Assembly (NCBI GenBank): GCA_036389255.1
Contig: DASVQI010000040.1
Location: 33,454 to 97,453 of the forward strand
From: JACVRN01 sp036389255
GTDB lineage: Bacteria; Acidobacteriota; Blastocatellia; Pyrinomonadales; Pyrinomonadaceae
Reading direction: 5' to 3'
Length of the DNA: 64,000 nt
Of the stretch, positions 23,474 to 32,342 are shown piece after piece. The notes beneath the pieces are model-generated. The model had not been told where the DNA came from and did no database searches. It saw only the letters and a program-made list of their open reading frames with translations. The stretch's first letter is position 1. Every line of letters begins with the position of its first letter. The translations under genes and the position numbers were made by a program.

Positions 23474-24105
23474 ATAAATGCGACCTCAGTTGTTGGCTGA
23501 ATCAGAACGTCACCCGGATTTCGATGGGGCCGAAGGTGGGCGATAAGGAGAATGTGGGCTGGGAGAATCTTCGGCTCAAGAAGCTCGCTAACAGATACGT
23601 CAACGAACAGGCCGCCCTCTTCGCGGAACGTCTCAAAGACGAGCGCTTTCATCTCCTGCGCTTTCGCGCGGCAGGCGCGGACTCCCTTCACAGCACTTTC
23701 GGAGAACTCGTGCAGACCTCCGTGGGCCATTTTCTCGCCCGGCTCAAGGAATGTGACGTCCGCCACGGGAATGAAAAGGTTGGGCAGATGTGGCGGGAGT
23801 GGAAGAATGAGTCCAGTCTTTTGACCGCGACAGGCGGCCAGTATTTCGCTGTCACGCTTATAATCCAGAAGGCGTAAATGGATGCTGATGGCGTCAAAGG
23901 CAAGGTCTACGGGAATGTTTTCGGCTGCGAGAACGCGCAATCGCTCTTCGGCTTCCGGGGCGCCGTACTGGGAAGCGTACTTGAGCAGGTCGGCGGTGGT
24001 CTTTACTTTTTCTGTTTCAATTAAGACGCGTAGAACTTCGAGCAGGCCGATTTCGTCTCTGGGCGGTGCCTTCTTGTCAGGCTTGTTAGTTGATGATTCA
24101 GTCAT
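23470..24105 (-). CDS. Hypothetical cytoplasmic protein heading the transporter operon
   Basis: 211 residues, Lys/Glu-rich N-terminus, then helices (LLEVLRVLIETEKVKTTADLLKYASQYGAPEAEERLRVLAAEN) and a beta-rich second half (LLIAHLRPHRNP). No family recognised and no membrane segment. The next gene starts in its stop (ATGA), implying coupled synthesis with the ion transporter. Confidence 0.78.
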   Translation of the reverse strand: MTESSTNKPDKKAPPRDEIGLLEVLRVLIETEKVKTTADLLKYASQYGAPEAEERLRVLAAENIPVDLAFDAISIHLRLLDYKRDSEILAACRGQKTGLILPLPPHLPNLFIPVADVTFLEPGEKMAHGGLHEFSESAVKGVRACRAKAQEMKALVFETFREEGGLFVDVSVSELLEPKILPAHILLIAHLRPHRNPGDVLIQPTTEVAFI

Positions 24106-24167
24106 AAGGCCCCTTTCAGTGGCCCAGCATTATTCGTAAAAGTACGTGACTCGTCAAGCAAATGTTT

Positions 24168-27167
24168 TTAATTCTCCAAAGGGGCACGCTCCTCCAGAGC
24201 AATTCCGAGTTTGCCCGGCACGAAGCCGTTGATGCGAAGGCGCTGGCCCTGACGCAAGACCTCTATCCATCCTCCCGGAAAGCTTCCTGCCGAAAGGATT
24301 GCGTAGGCGCTGGTCACAGGTTTGCCGTTTATGGCGATAATCTGGTCGCCCACTTTCAAATCCGATGATTTGGGTTGTTCCGGCGGCGGCGTGACGTAGT
24401 TGATAATGACGCGTACGGATTTGAGCGTTGTCCCGTCGCCGCGCGTGTGAACGACGCTCTGTAGAGCGCCGCCTGAAAACTTCGCTTCCCGCGTGCTGAA
24501 CCCGACCAGTTTCTCATCGAAGCCGGTCTCATATATGCGCTCCGGCCTCTCGTTCACGTCAAACTCTGTTTCTTTACGCGAGGGACTTCCGGTGGAGATA
24601 AAGGGCAATGGCTGGCGATTTGCGTCGCACACCTGCTGTACCTCACGCTTCATTTTGCCGTTGGACTGCCACTCCCTATCGAAGCGTAGGATTGGGCCGC
24701 CGAAATCCTCTGGCTTGCTGACGGTCATCCACTCGGCCGTTATGCGCCCGTTCTCATCGTATAGCGCTTCGGTCGCGGCAAAGAGATAACCGTTGTCAGT
24801 GACGAGTCGCCCCTGTTCGTCTTCGAAGCGTGTAACCATACGGCTGAGGCGGCCCGTAGTGTATTCCGGCTCGCTAACGAATCGGTAATACTTGAATCGT
24901 GACTGATCGTATTCTTCATATATCTGCCGGCGCAGATTTCCGGTCGTGTCCCATTCGTTAATCAAGCGATGATGACCGTCCTTGGCATAAGCCTTTTCCC
25001 CGGACGCGCCGAAATATGCCTCCTCGACCCGCGAGCCCTGCGCCCCGAACGTGTAGGTGAGGCGTTTAATCGCATATCCTTCATCCCCTGTTATTGGATT
25101 GCCTTTATCATCGAGACGTTTTTCTTCGGTGATGTTTCCTCTCTCATCGAAGCGCAGCGCCGTTCGCCACGAAGATGTCTCGCCCCGAAATCTGATATCA
25201 GCCGGATGACCGAAATCGTCGTAAGCTAAAACAGTTAGGCCCACCTGTTTCAGAGCGCCGCTCGAATCCGGCTTAAAAGAGGCTCGTTCGATTAGCTCGC
25301 CGCGCTCGTTGCGCTTCATCTCCTGCACAGCCCATTCCGCCTGAGCCGACTGCCATGGCTTTCCGTCCGCGCCCAGCATAGAGCGGCGCAAAGGGTTGCC
25401 AGCGTTGTCATACTCGTTCACGATGGCAGCGACTCCATTCCAGACGGCGGGCTGGCCCTGCGCGTCGCGCACTTCGACCCGAACCTCTTTTCCCCAGCTT
25501 ACGGTGTAGGCGATAAGCCCGGCACGATTCGCTGCCGGCTGGCCATCCTGCCCAAGATTTACCAGCCGAGTGATGCGGCCCGCGTCGTCGTACGCCAGCT
25601 CGTAGCCGTACACGCCTTCTCCGTTGATGGTGGGCTTTCCGACGGCGTTGAAGAAGCTAATCTTTGTGTCGCGGCCTTTATCATCGCGCTCTAGCTCTAT
25701 GTGCGATGCTTCCAGAGTCCTCAAAGAAGACTGGCTAAATCCGCGCAGGTTAACAAAGCTTGCGCGCGCGTTGCGCCCTGAAAAACGGGGGTCGTAAATA
25801 ATGCGCCACCATGTGCGCCCGTTACGATCCCGACCGGTCGCTTCACGCGCCTTTCCGTCTTCGTCCAGCAAGAATTCGACGGCCGTTGTTTCGGGCAATC
25901 TCTCTGTATAAGGCTGCGCCCCTGCCAAGCCTTCGATGTAGATTGGAATCATCTCATCATGCAAGATTCTGCGTAGCACCGCAGGGCGTCCGCGCGCGTT
26001 CAAGACTTCAACCTTCGTGATGGGGCCGCTCCGGCCGCGCCGCGTCAGGCGCAGGTAAGCGTCCAGACCGGAAGCCTCCGCCTGACTAATACTCCCGGCA
26101 GACTCCAAGCGCCCATTCACCCAGACCACCTGCTTCGCGTATTCCAGTTGGGGACGAATATAGAGCATCCACCAAGCGAGGCCCGCCAATAAACTGGCCA
26201 CCACAAGGACTGCTGCGACAGAGGAGATAAAGGCCCATGGATGTCGCCGTATCCACTTAATGCTGTGGCTGACGGTGCTCGGCGGCTTGGCGAGAATTGA
26301 CTCATCATCCAGAAAACGACGAAGGTCTTCGGCAAGGGCGGCTGCGCTTGCATAACGAGCGCGCGGCTCTTTGGCCAGACACTTCATGCAAATGGTTTCG
26401 AGATCACGCGGAATGTCAGGCCGATGCCACGCTGGCGAGACAGGGTCTTCGGTTAAGACACGCACCGTTATCGCCGTCTCGCTGTCTTCCGGCAAAAAAG
26501 GCGGTCGCCCCGTCAGCATTTCGTAGAGAATTGCGCCCAGTGAATAGATGTCAGCCGCAGGCCCTACGTGCCGACTGCTCCCCTTGGCCTGCTCGGGGGC
26601 CATATAAGTCGGCGTTCCAATCACGGCTCCGGTGCGCGTAAGCTTGGTATCTTCTTTAAGCCGTTTCGCAATTCCAAAGTCCGTGACTTTTGGCACACCG
26701 TCAGGGGTCAGCACCACGTTGGCAGGCTTCATATCACGATGCACCACTCCGTTTTGGTGTGCAAAGTGCAACGCGCGCGCGACCTGAATCAGCAGACTCG
26801 CAGTCTCCTGCGGCGAAGGCAGTTCTTTGCGCAATCTATCCGCAAGCGTGCCGCCCTCTACATATTCCATAGAGAAGAACGGCGCACCGTCATGCTCCCC
26901 TACCTCATAGATGTGTGCGATGTTGGTGTGATTCAGCCCCGCAGCAGTCTCCGCTTCTTCACGAAATCGGTGCAATTCATCCGGCCCATAATGGCCCGTT
27001 AACATCTTGAGAGCGACGGGACGGTTGAGTTCCGTCTGTCTGGCCAGATACACCACACCCATTCCGCCGCGCCCGATTTCTCGCTCAATCTCGTAATCGC
27101 CGAATGATTTTAAAGGTGGATTCGTCGGGTCTGGGGCAGGAGGTAAAGTTCCACTGTTGTCCATCAT
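24168..27167 (-). CDS. Ser/Thr kinase with YD-like repeats and C-terminal PDZ-like domain
   Basis: 999 residues. A complete kinase at about 24-290: glycine loop GRGGMGVVY, ATP-lysine in VALKML, HRDMKPANVVL, TDFGIA, YMAPEQ. One membrane helix (about 315-340) follows. Outside, from about 345 to 930, many short repeats of the type YD(D/E)xGxI, e.g. AYDDAGRITRLVN, NEYDNAGNPLRRS, FDERGNITEEKR, YDENGRITAEW, resembling YD/Rhs-type beta strands. The last 65 residues (VGDQIIAINGKPVTSAYAI...GGWIEVLRQG) are PDZ-like. The layout suggests an outside ligand or peptide sensor coupled to a kinase. It stands alone next to a decayed peroxidase. Confidence 0.93.
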   Translation of the reverse strand: MMDNSGTLPPAPDPTNPPLKSFGDYEIEREIGRGGMGVVYLARQTELNRPVALKMLTGHYGPDELHRFREEAETAAGLNHTNIAHIYEVGEHDGAPFFSMEYVEGGTLADRLRKELPSPQETASLLIQVARALHFAHQNGVVHRDMKPANVVLTPDGVPKVTDFGIAKRLKEDTKLTRTGAVIGTPTYMAPEQAKGSSRHVGPAADIYSLGAILYEMLTGRPPFLPEDSETAITVRVLTEDPVSPAWHRPDIPRDLETICMKCLAKEPRARYASAAALAEDLRRFLDDESILAKPPSTVSHSIKWIRRHPWAFISSVAAVLVVASLLAGLAWWMLYIRPQLEYAKQVVWVNGRLESAGSISQAEASGLDAYLRLTRRGRSGPITKVEVLNARGRPAVLRRILHDEMIPIYIEGLAGAQPYTERLPETTAVEFLLDEDGKAREATGRDRNGRTWWRIIYDPRFSGRNARASFVNLRGFSQSSLRTLEASHIELERDDKGRDTKISFFNAVGKPTINGEGVYGYELAYDDAGRITRLVNLGQDGQPAANRAGLIAYTVSWGKEVRVEVRDAQGQPAVWNGVAAIVNEYDNAGNPLRRSMLGADGKPWQSAQAEWAVQEMKRNERGELIERASFKPDSSGALKQVGLTVLAYDDFGHPADIRFRGETSSWRTALRFDERGNITEEKRLDDKGNPITGDEGYAIKRLTYTFGAQGSRVEEAYFGASGEKAYAKDGHHRLINEWDTTGNLRRQIYEEYDQSRFKYYRFVSEPEYTTGRLSRMVTRFEDEQGRLVTDNGYLFAATEALYDENGRITAEWMTVSKPEDFGGPILRFDREWQSNGKMKREVQQVCDANRQPLPFISTGSPSRKETEFDVNERPERIYETGFDEKLVGFSTREAKFSGGALQSVVHTRGDGTTLKSVRVIINYVTPPPEQPKSSDLKVGDQIIAINGKPVTSAYAILSAGSFPGGWIEVLRQGQRLRINGFVPGKLGIALEERAPLEN

Positions 27168-27777
27168 AAGAGTTTTGTTACACGACTCTGCTAAGCAAGT
27201 AATTGAATTGCGCCCGAAATATCAGGGCACCCGAGCGACGTTGATTGTCACCGGGGCCGAATTTCAAAACGGTTCACTTCCTGTGGAGACTTCTGCGGCA
27301 TGAAAGTCGGTCACCGACGCAATGAGTTCGAGTGGCTGGACGACCGGCTACGGAGCTTCATCATGCGCACGTAGCTTATAACGCACTATTTAAGCCCCTA
27401 CAAGGCAGGATAGGCGCTTATCTACTCCATTTCGCTGGCGGCTATTTACTCTTTGAAGCGTCTTGAGGGATTACAAAAACCAAGCGCACCAGCGACTGTC
27501 TTACAGATTCTTTTATTCTTCCTCATACTCCTGACGCGTCTCTTATCACCTAATCGCAATATAATCTTCACCCGCCTGCAACCTACGGGCACACTCTCTC
27601 AAGTATTCATCAACCACTTTATCTAAGACGCAGTTTGGAAGGCGACGCTGGCGGCTTCCGTCTACACCCGACATCTTCAGCACAACTGATACTTAGCCCT
27701 CGCGCGGCACACCCGACGACACGCCATTAATCCGTTGCGCCTTGCCCGATTTCTGTCGAAAAAAGGAGCGTATCTAA
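27168..27777 (+). other. Gene-free stretch before the peroxidase remnant
   Basis: No frame of credible length or start and no RNA gene is seen. The composition is mixed and short purine/pyrimidine motifs occur, but nothing that I can assign. It may hold decayed sequence related to the peroxidase and the promoter of the kinase (minus strand). Confidence 0.4.
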
Positions 27778-28255
27778 TGAGAGGCAGTGGTTCACGTAGT
27801 CTAATCCGCCGAACGCAGGCGATGGTCGCTGCGGTTGCTCTATTCGGCGCGGTTAGGAGTTATTCAACGGCGTAAACGCGGGCGGGCGTAGCTGTAGCGC
27901 CTGCCACAACTCGGCAAACAACGGCACCAATTTCGATAATCTACTGTTTGACATACGCACGGCGTCGGCAGAGGCGCGCACGCCGGACTTGCCCCTGTAC
28001 ACTTTTCGCAACAAGACGACGGGCGAAATCCGCCAGCTAACAGATGCCGGGCGTGGCAATATCACAGGGCTCTGGAATGACCTTGGCCGCTTCAAGACGC
28101 CGGGCCTACGCGGCCTTGCAGCGCGCGCTCCGTATTTCCACAACGGCATAGCCGCCACGCTTGAGGACGTGGTGCGCTATTATGAGATTCACTTGGGCTT
28201 CGTTTTCACGGACGAGGAGCGAGCTGACTTGGTGGCCTTCCTGAACGCGCTCTGA
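27778..28255 (+). pseudogene. Decayed di-haem cytochrome c peroxidase (MauG-like)
   Basis: ATG 27778, after AAAGGAG, begins a twin basic signal peptide (MRGSGSRSLIRRTQAMVAAVALFGAV) that ends in a stop at 27877. A second frame, from a TAG at about 27854, reads ELFNGVNAGGRSCSACHNSA with a haem motif CSACH, then GRFKTPGLRGLAARAPYFHNG and the terminal TDEERADLVAFLNAL of cytochrome c peroxidases. So the gene keeps its signal and its last haem domain but has lost the middle (first haem and much of the body) and its frame. It cannot make a working enzyme. Confidence 0.8.
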
Positions 28256-28361
28256 TGGTCTAAGATTTCAACATTGAGATACGTTAAGGTTGAAAGATGA
28301 TTTCGCATCGTTCCGGATAACCGCCTTCCGTTCTTCTGCTTCCTGATGAGGAGGAGAATCT

Positions 28362-30059
28362 GTGAAACGCACTCTTTCGGTCGCCGCATTTTTAATAGCG
28401 AATCTTTGCTTAGCTTCTCTGTGCCACCTTCCTGCTGCTGAAGCGCTGGGCGCGCGCCAGCATGACCACGACCCTTCGGAAATGGTCGGGCGGGTCAACT
28501 TCCCTGTCTCCTGTGCCCCCGAAGCCCGCAAGAAATTCAGTCACGCAGTCGCATGGCTGCACTCTTTCGAGTATGAAGAGGCGGAAAAGGCATTCACGGA
28601 AGTCACCGTCACTGACCCGCGATGCGGCATGGGCTACTGGGGCGTTGCGATGAGCAGCTATCATCCACTCTGGGCTCCCCCGAATGCTGCGGAGTTGAAG
28701 AAGGGATGGAGCGCCATAGAAAAGGCTAAGTCCGCAGGCGTGCGCACCCAACGAGAGCGGGATTATATAGCCGCACTTGAGCTTTTTTACAAAGACTCGG
28801 ACAAGTTGGATTACCGGACGCGCGCTTTCGCCTACAGCGAAGCAATGGAGCGGCTTTACCTACGCTACCCGTCCGACAGCGAGGCCAGTGTCTTCTACGC
28901 GCTGTCGCTCATAGCTACGGGCACTATGAAGAACGACAAGAGCTATACCAACGAAAAGAAGGCCGCGCGGATTTTGAATCGCGTTTTAGCGCGCCAGCCG
29001 CGACATCCGGGCGTCGTGCATTACCTGATTCACGCCTACGACTACCCCGCGCTGGCTTATCTTGCGCTTCCAGCCGCTCGAAGCTACGCGAAGATTGCGC
29101 CCGCGTCGGCCCATGCGCAGCACATGCCTTCGCACATTTTTACGCGGCTGGGCTTGTGGCAGGAAGCCATACGGTCAAATCTGGACGCAGAGGCATCGGC
29201 CAAGGCTTTCGCCGTCAGGAACCGTATGACTGCTGCTTGGGACGAGCAGTTTCATGCGATGGACTATCTTGTCTACGCCTACCTGCAAGCAGCGCAGGAC
29301 AAACAGGCACGGGCCGTGCTGGATGAATTGAACAGGATTCAGAGAGCCGAGCCGGAGACTTTTAAGGTAGCCTACGCCTTCACGGCCATCCATGCGCGCT
29401 ACGCGCTTGAACGGCGAAGGTGGGATGAGGCTTCTAAGTTGACGCTGCCTCAAGGTGCTTTGGGGGCCTTCCCGTGGGAGAGCTTCCGTTGGGCCGTAGC
29501 CCACATTAACTTTGCGCGGGCCGTGGGTGCCGCGCGCTCAGGCGACACTGCATCTGCGCGTCAAGAGGTTAAGACATTAGAAGCTATCCGGCAGGCCCTA
29601 GTCGAAGTCAAAGGGGGTTACGACTGGGCCAAACAGGTAGAGATAGAGCGCCTGATTGCATCGGCATGGCTGGCCTATGCAGAAGGTAAGCAGGAAGAGG
29701 CGCTCGGGCTGATGCGCTCGGCGGCGGAGTTGGATGACGCGACCGAAAAACACCCTGTAACGCCCGGCGCGATTCTTCCGGCACGCGAGCAACTTGGAGA
29801 GCTTCTGCTGGAGCTTAAGCAACCGGCGGTCGCCTTGCAGGAGTTCGAGACTTCGCTTCGCAGCGCACCTAACCGATTCAACGGGCTTTATGGCGCGGCC
29901 CGTGCGGCCAAGCTCTCGGCAGATATGAAGAGGGCAAAGATTTACTACGCCAAGCTCGTAGCATTATGCCGCCAAGCTGATAGCGTCAGGCCCGAGACGG
30001 AAGAGGCGAAAGCTTTCCTAGCAGGCATGAGCGGGAAGCTCGCCGCGACTGCGAAATAG
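28362..30059 (+). CDS. Exported TPR-repeat protein
   Basis: 565 residues from GTG 28362 with AGGAGGAG just ahead. Signal peptide (about 1-29, cleaving after AEA), then TPR-like helices through most of the length: AVAWLHSFEYEEAEKAFTEV, GLWQEAIRSNLDAEAS, YDWAKQVEIERLIASAWLAY, QPAVALQEFETSLRSAP. It contains an HMPSHIFTRLGLW segment and VVHYLIHAYDYPA seen in a family of Acidobacteriota-type periplasmic TPR proteins. Likely a scaffold in the periplasm. No catalytic residues are evident. Confidence 0.88.
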   Translation: MKRTLSVAAFLIANLCLASLCHLPAAEALGARQHDHDPSEMVGRVNFPVSCAPEARKKFSHAVAWLHSFEYEEAEKAFTEVTVTDPRCGMGYWGVAMSSYHPLWAPPNAAELKKGWSAIEKAKSAGVRTQRERDYIAALELFYKDSDKLDYRTRAFAYSEAMERLYLRYPSDSEASVFYALSLIATGTMKNDKSYTNEKKAARILNRVLARQPRHPGVVHYLIHAYDYPALAYLALPAARSYAKIAPASAHAQHMPSHIFTRLGLWQEAIRSNLDAEASAKAFAVRNRMTAAWDEQFHAMDYLVYAYLQAAQDKQARAVLDELNRIQRAEPETFKVAYAFTAIHARYALERRRWDEASKLTLPQGALGAFPWESFRWAVAHINFARAVGAARSGDTASARQEVKTLEAIRQALVEVKGGYDWAKQVEIERLIASAWLAYAEGKQEEALGLMRSAAELDDATEKHPVTPGAILPAREQLGELLLELKQPAVALQEFETSLRSAPNRFNGLYGAARAAKLSADMKRAKIYYAKLVALCRQADSVRPETEEAKAFLAGMSGKLAATAK

Positions 30060-30098
30060 ATAACACACAACACAAACCGTTCATATACTTTCAGCGAC

Positions 30099-30677
30099 TT
30101 ATTCATTCAGCTTAGATTCAATCCTGCGGTCGGGGATGAGCCACATAAGGGCCACGAAGACGTAAAGTCCGTCAGAAATCCACTGGTTAACGAAAGCCAA
30201 AGCAATCGCCACGATATAAATTAAGGGTGAGAGCTTGCCCTTGATGTCTTTACCGACTGCGGCTTTGAGCTTCGAGTCCGGCCCTTGTGCCGCAATTATC
30301 AGTTTCTGAAGAGTATAGTAAGCGATGGCGGCTGCGAGCAGCACCACGCCGTAGACGGCCGTGGGTAAAGGAGCAAAGTGGTTCTCCCCCATCCAGCCTG
30401 TGACGAAGGGTATCAGCGAGAGCCAGAACAACAGATGCATATTCGCCCAGAGAATCTTGCCATTAATCCGGTCGGTGATATAAAGCATGTGGTGATGATT
30501 GTTCCAGTAGATTCCAAGATAGACGAAGCTCAACAGGTAAGTGAAGAAGACCGGAGCAAGTGGGCGAAGTGATTCCCAATCAGCGCCGTGCGGAATCTTC
30601 AATTCCAGCACCATGATGGTTATGATGATGGCTATCACGCCATCGCTGAAAGCTTCGAGACGCCCTTTTTTCATCAA
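30099..30677 (-). CDS. TMEM175-family (DUF1211) potassium-channel-like protein
   Basis: 192 residues. The family mark is RLEAFSDGVIAIIITIMVLELKIPHG with the FSD motif in the pore helix, then GIYWNNHHHML (HNHH-type segment) and five more hydrophobic helices. Bacterial members form tetrameric potassium-permeable channels. It converges with the TPR gene; the gap is 39 bases. Start MMKKGRLE at 30677. Confidence 0.92.
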   Translation of the reverse strand: MMKKGRLEAFSDGVIAIIITIMVLELKIPHGADWESLRPLAPVFFTYLLSFVYLGIYWNNHHHMLYITDRINGKILWANMHLLFWLSLIPFVTGWMGENHFAPLPTAVYGVVLLAAAIAYYTLQKLIIAAQGPDSKLKAAVGKDIKGKLSPLIYIVAIALAFVNQWISDGLYVFVALMWLIPDRRIESKLNE

Positions 30678-30856
30678 CCTACTATACCTTCACAAAAGAT
30701 TCCGTCAGCAGTTAAGCAGATTAGCACAAGGGGTCGTTAAAAAAGGCACGTCCCTTTCGGATAAGCTACCGGCACGAGTTTCTCACCTGCCGGCAAGGTA
30801 GATTGGATGGCTCCTCCTAGATTTTTACACAATCAAGGCTCCGCGCTTCTATCCTC

Positions 30857-30885
30857 TTGACAATAGTCGTTGTAACGACTATATT
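30857..30885 (+). promoter_or_regulatory. marR promoter with overlapping palindromic operator
   Basis: Consensus TTGACA (30857-30862), 17 bases, TATATT (30880-30885). A perfect palindrome ATAGTCGTT-gt-AACGACTAT fills 30863-30882, the spacer and part of the -10. The calculated start point, about 30892, is one base before the ATG at 30893, so the message should be leaderless. A MarR dimer bound here would block polymerase. Confidence 0.8.
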
Positions 30886-30892
30886 CTTATTT

Positions 30893-31363
30893 ATGGTTAC
30901 GAAACTGCAAAAGGAGTTGAAGCAGACCAAGCCGTTTGCCAGTCTTGAGGAGGAGGTCATTCTCAACTTGGCGCGCACAGCCGAGTACGTAGGCGCTCGC
31001 GGTGCAGAGGTCTTTAAGCAGGCAGACCTGACGCCCACGCAGTATAACGCGCTGCGTATCCTGCGCGGGGCCGGGGCGGAAGGGCTCACCTGTGGCGAGA
31101 TTAGCGAGAGGATGGTGACGAAAGACTCTGATATCACGCGGCTCCTAGACCGTCTTGAGCGGCGCGGGCTTATCTCTCGCGAGCGCCCTGAGAGTAACAG
31201 GCGTGTAGTCATCACAAGAATCACGGATGAAGGATTAAGCTTACTCGCTGAATTAGACAACCCGGTGCAGGAGTGCAACCGCAGACTTGCAGGGCACCTC
31301 GGCAAGCAGCAGCTCAAGGCACTCAATGAGCTGCTTGAGGCGATGCGCATCGCAGAAGATTAA
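30893..31363 (+). CDS. MarR-family transcriptional regulator
   Basis: From ATG 30893 the protein is 156 residues; the open frame extends upstream to 30857 but that segment is the promoter. Winged helix: dimer helices LEEEVILNLARTAEYVGARGAEVFKQADLTPTQYNALRILR, recognition region GLTCGEISERMVTKDSDITRLLDRLERRGLISRERPESNRRVVITRITDEG with the wing DRR-like loop NRRVV, and a C-terminal dimer helix. It probably represses itself and the following dioxygenase operon, using the same half site twice (30863 and 31380). The ligand is likely a phenolic or quinone compound, judged by the downstream enzymes. Confidence 0.92.
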   Translation: MVTKLQKELKQTKPFASLEEEVILNLARTAEYVGARGAEVFKQADLTPTQYNALRILRGAGAEGLTCGEISERMVTKDSDITRLLDRLERRGLISRERPESNRRVVITRITDEGLSLLAELDNPVQECNRRLAGHLGKQQLKALNELLEAMRIAED

Positions 31364-31379
31364 AAAATTTTACCTTAAC

Positions 31380-31395
31380 AGTTGTTATAACGACT
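31380..31395 (+). promoter_or_regulatory. Second MarR-type operator before the dioxygenase
   Basis: AGTTGTT-AT-AACGACT differs from the marR operator core by one base per arm and uses the same spacing. It lies in the 56-base gap before the dioxygenase and overlaps a possible -10 TATAAC, so the operon is likely repressed by the MarR protein. Confidence 0.65.
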
Positions 31396-31419
31396 TAGCG
31401 CGCGACAGGGATACTCAAG

Positions 31420-32262
31420 ATGATGAGAAACATAACCGAAGGCGGTCAGCGACTCCCGACTTACTTCATCTCTCATGGCGGCGGCCCGTGGCCGTGGCTG
31501 AAAGAGCAGATGCCGGGCGTCTACGACAATCTTGAGGCGTCGCTGAAAGACATGCCCCGGCAGTTGGGAACGAGCCCTAAAGCGGTGCTGGTCGTGTCGG
31601 GCCACTGGGAAGAGCGCGACTTCACGGTAATGTCTAGCCCTGAGCCTCCGATGGTCTACGACTACTCTGGCTTTCCTGAGTTCACATACCGCATTAAGTA
31701 TCCTGCGCAGGGCTCGCCAGAGGTCGCGCGTCGCGTGCAAGAGCTACTGTGCGGCGCAGGCTTTGCCGCATCCGCCAATGACGTGCGCGGCTTTGACCAC
31801 GGTACTTTCGCGCCGTTGGCGGCTATCTATCCTGAAGCCGACGTGCCCGTCCTTCAGCTCTCTATCAGGAGCAACTACGACGTGGAGGCGCACCTCGCCG
31901 CCGGGAGGGCGCTCGCGCCGCTACGTGACGAAGGGGTGCTTATTGTTGCGAGCGGGCTCAGTTATCACAACCTGCGGCGATTCGGCGCTGCTGGCCGACA
32001 TCCATCGCGTGAATTCGACGCATGGCTGACGAGAGTAGTCTGCGAATCAACTTCCGCAGAACGAAACCAAAAACTCCGCGACTGGACTAAGGCTCCCAGC
32101 GCGCGTCTGGCGCATCTCGACGAAGATCACTTGATACCTTTGATGGTCGCCGTGGGAGCGGCGGAATCGGAGGTGGGCGAGCGCGTCTACCACGAGGACT
32201 CGTTCTTCGGTGAGCTTACAGTCTCAAGCTATCGCTTCGGGCGGGCGACCGGCTCGGCATGA
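31420..32262 (+). CDS. DODA-type extradiol ring-cleavage dioxygenase (LigB/YgiD-like)
   Basis: 280 residues. Class III extradiol fold with the metal-binding His in YFISHGGGPWPWL, a second His in VVSGHWEERDF, and FDHGTFAPLAAIYPEADVPVLQLSI with the proton-donor His. It cleaves catechol-type rings, for example 4,5-DOPA or protocatechuate-like substrates, using ferrous iron or zinc. Start choice is ATG 31420 or 31423; a weak ribosome site precedes. First gene of an operon with YceI and DoxX proteins under MarR control, a set often induced by quinones or phenols. Confidence 0.9.
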   Translation: MMRNITEGGQRLPTYFISHGGGPWPWLKEQMPGVYDNLEASLKDMPRQLGTSPKAVLVVSGHWEERDFTVMSSPEPPMVYDYSGFPEFTYRIKYPAQGSPEVARRVQELLCGAGFAASANDVRGFDHGTFAPLAAIYPEADVPVLQLSIRSNYDVEAHLAAGRALAPLRDEGVLIVASGLSYHNLRRFGAAGRHPSREFDAWLTRVVCESTSAERNQKLRDWTKAPSARLAHLDEDHLIPLMVAVGAAESEVGERVYHEDSFFGELTVSSYRFGRATGSA

Positions 32263-32342
32263 CATTAACTGGCGCGAGCGTCGCTAAGCGCGGCCTGCTG
32301 CGCCTTGTACTGATTACCATTAAAACTTCTTAGGAGAACAAG

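Noticed and set aside
30857..30892. Upstream start for marR (MTIVVVTTIF...)
   Set aside because: This segment is the promoter and operator; no ribosome site is present.
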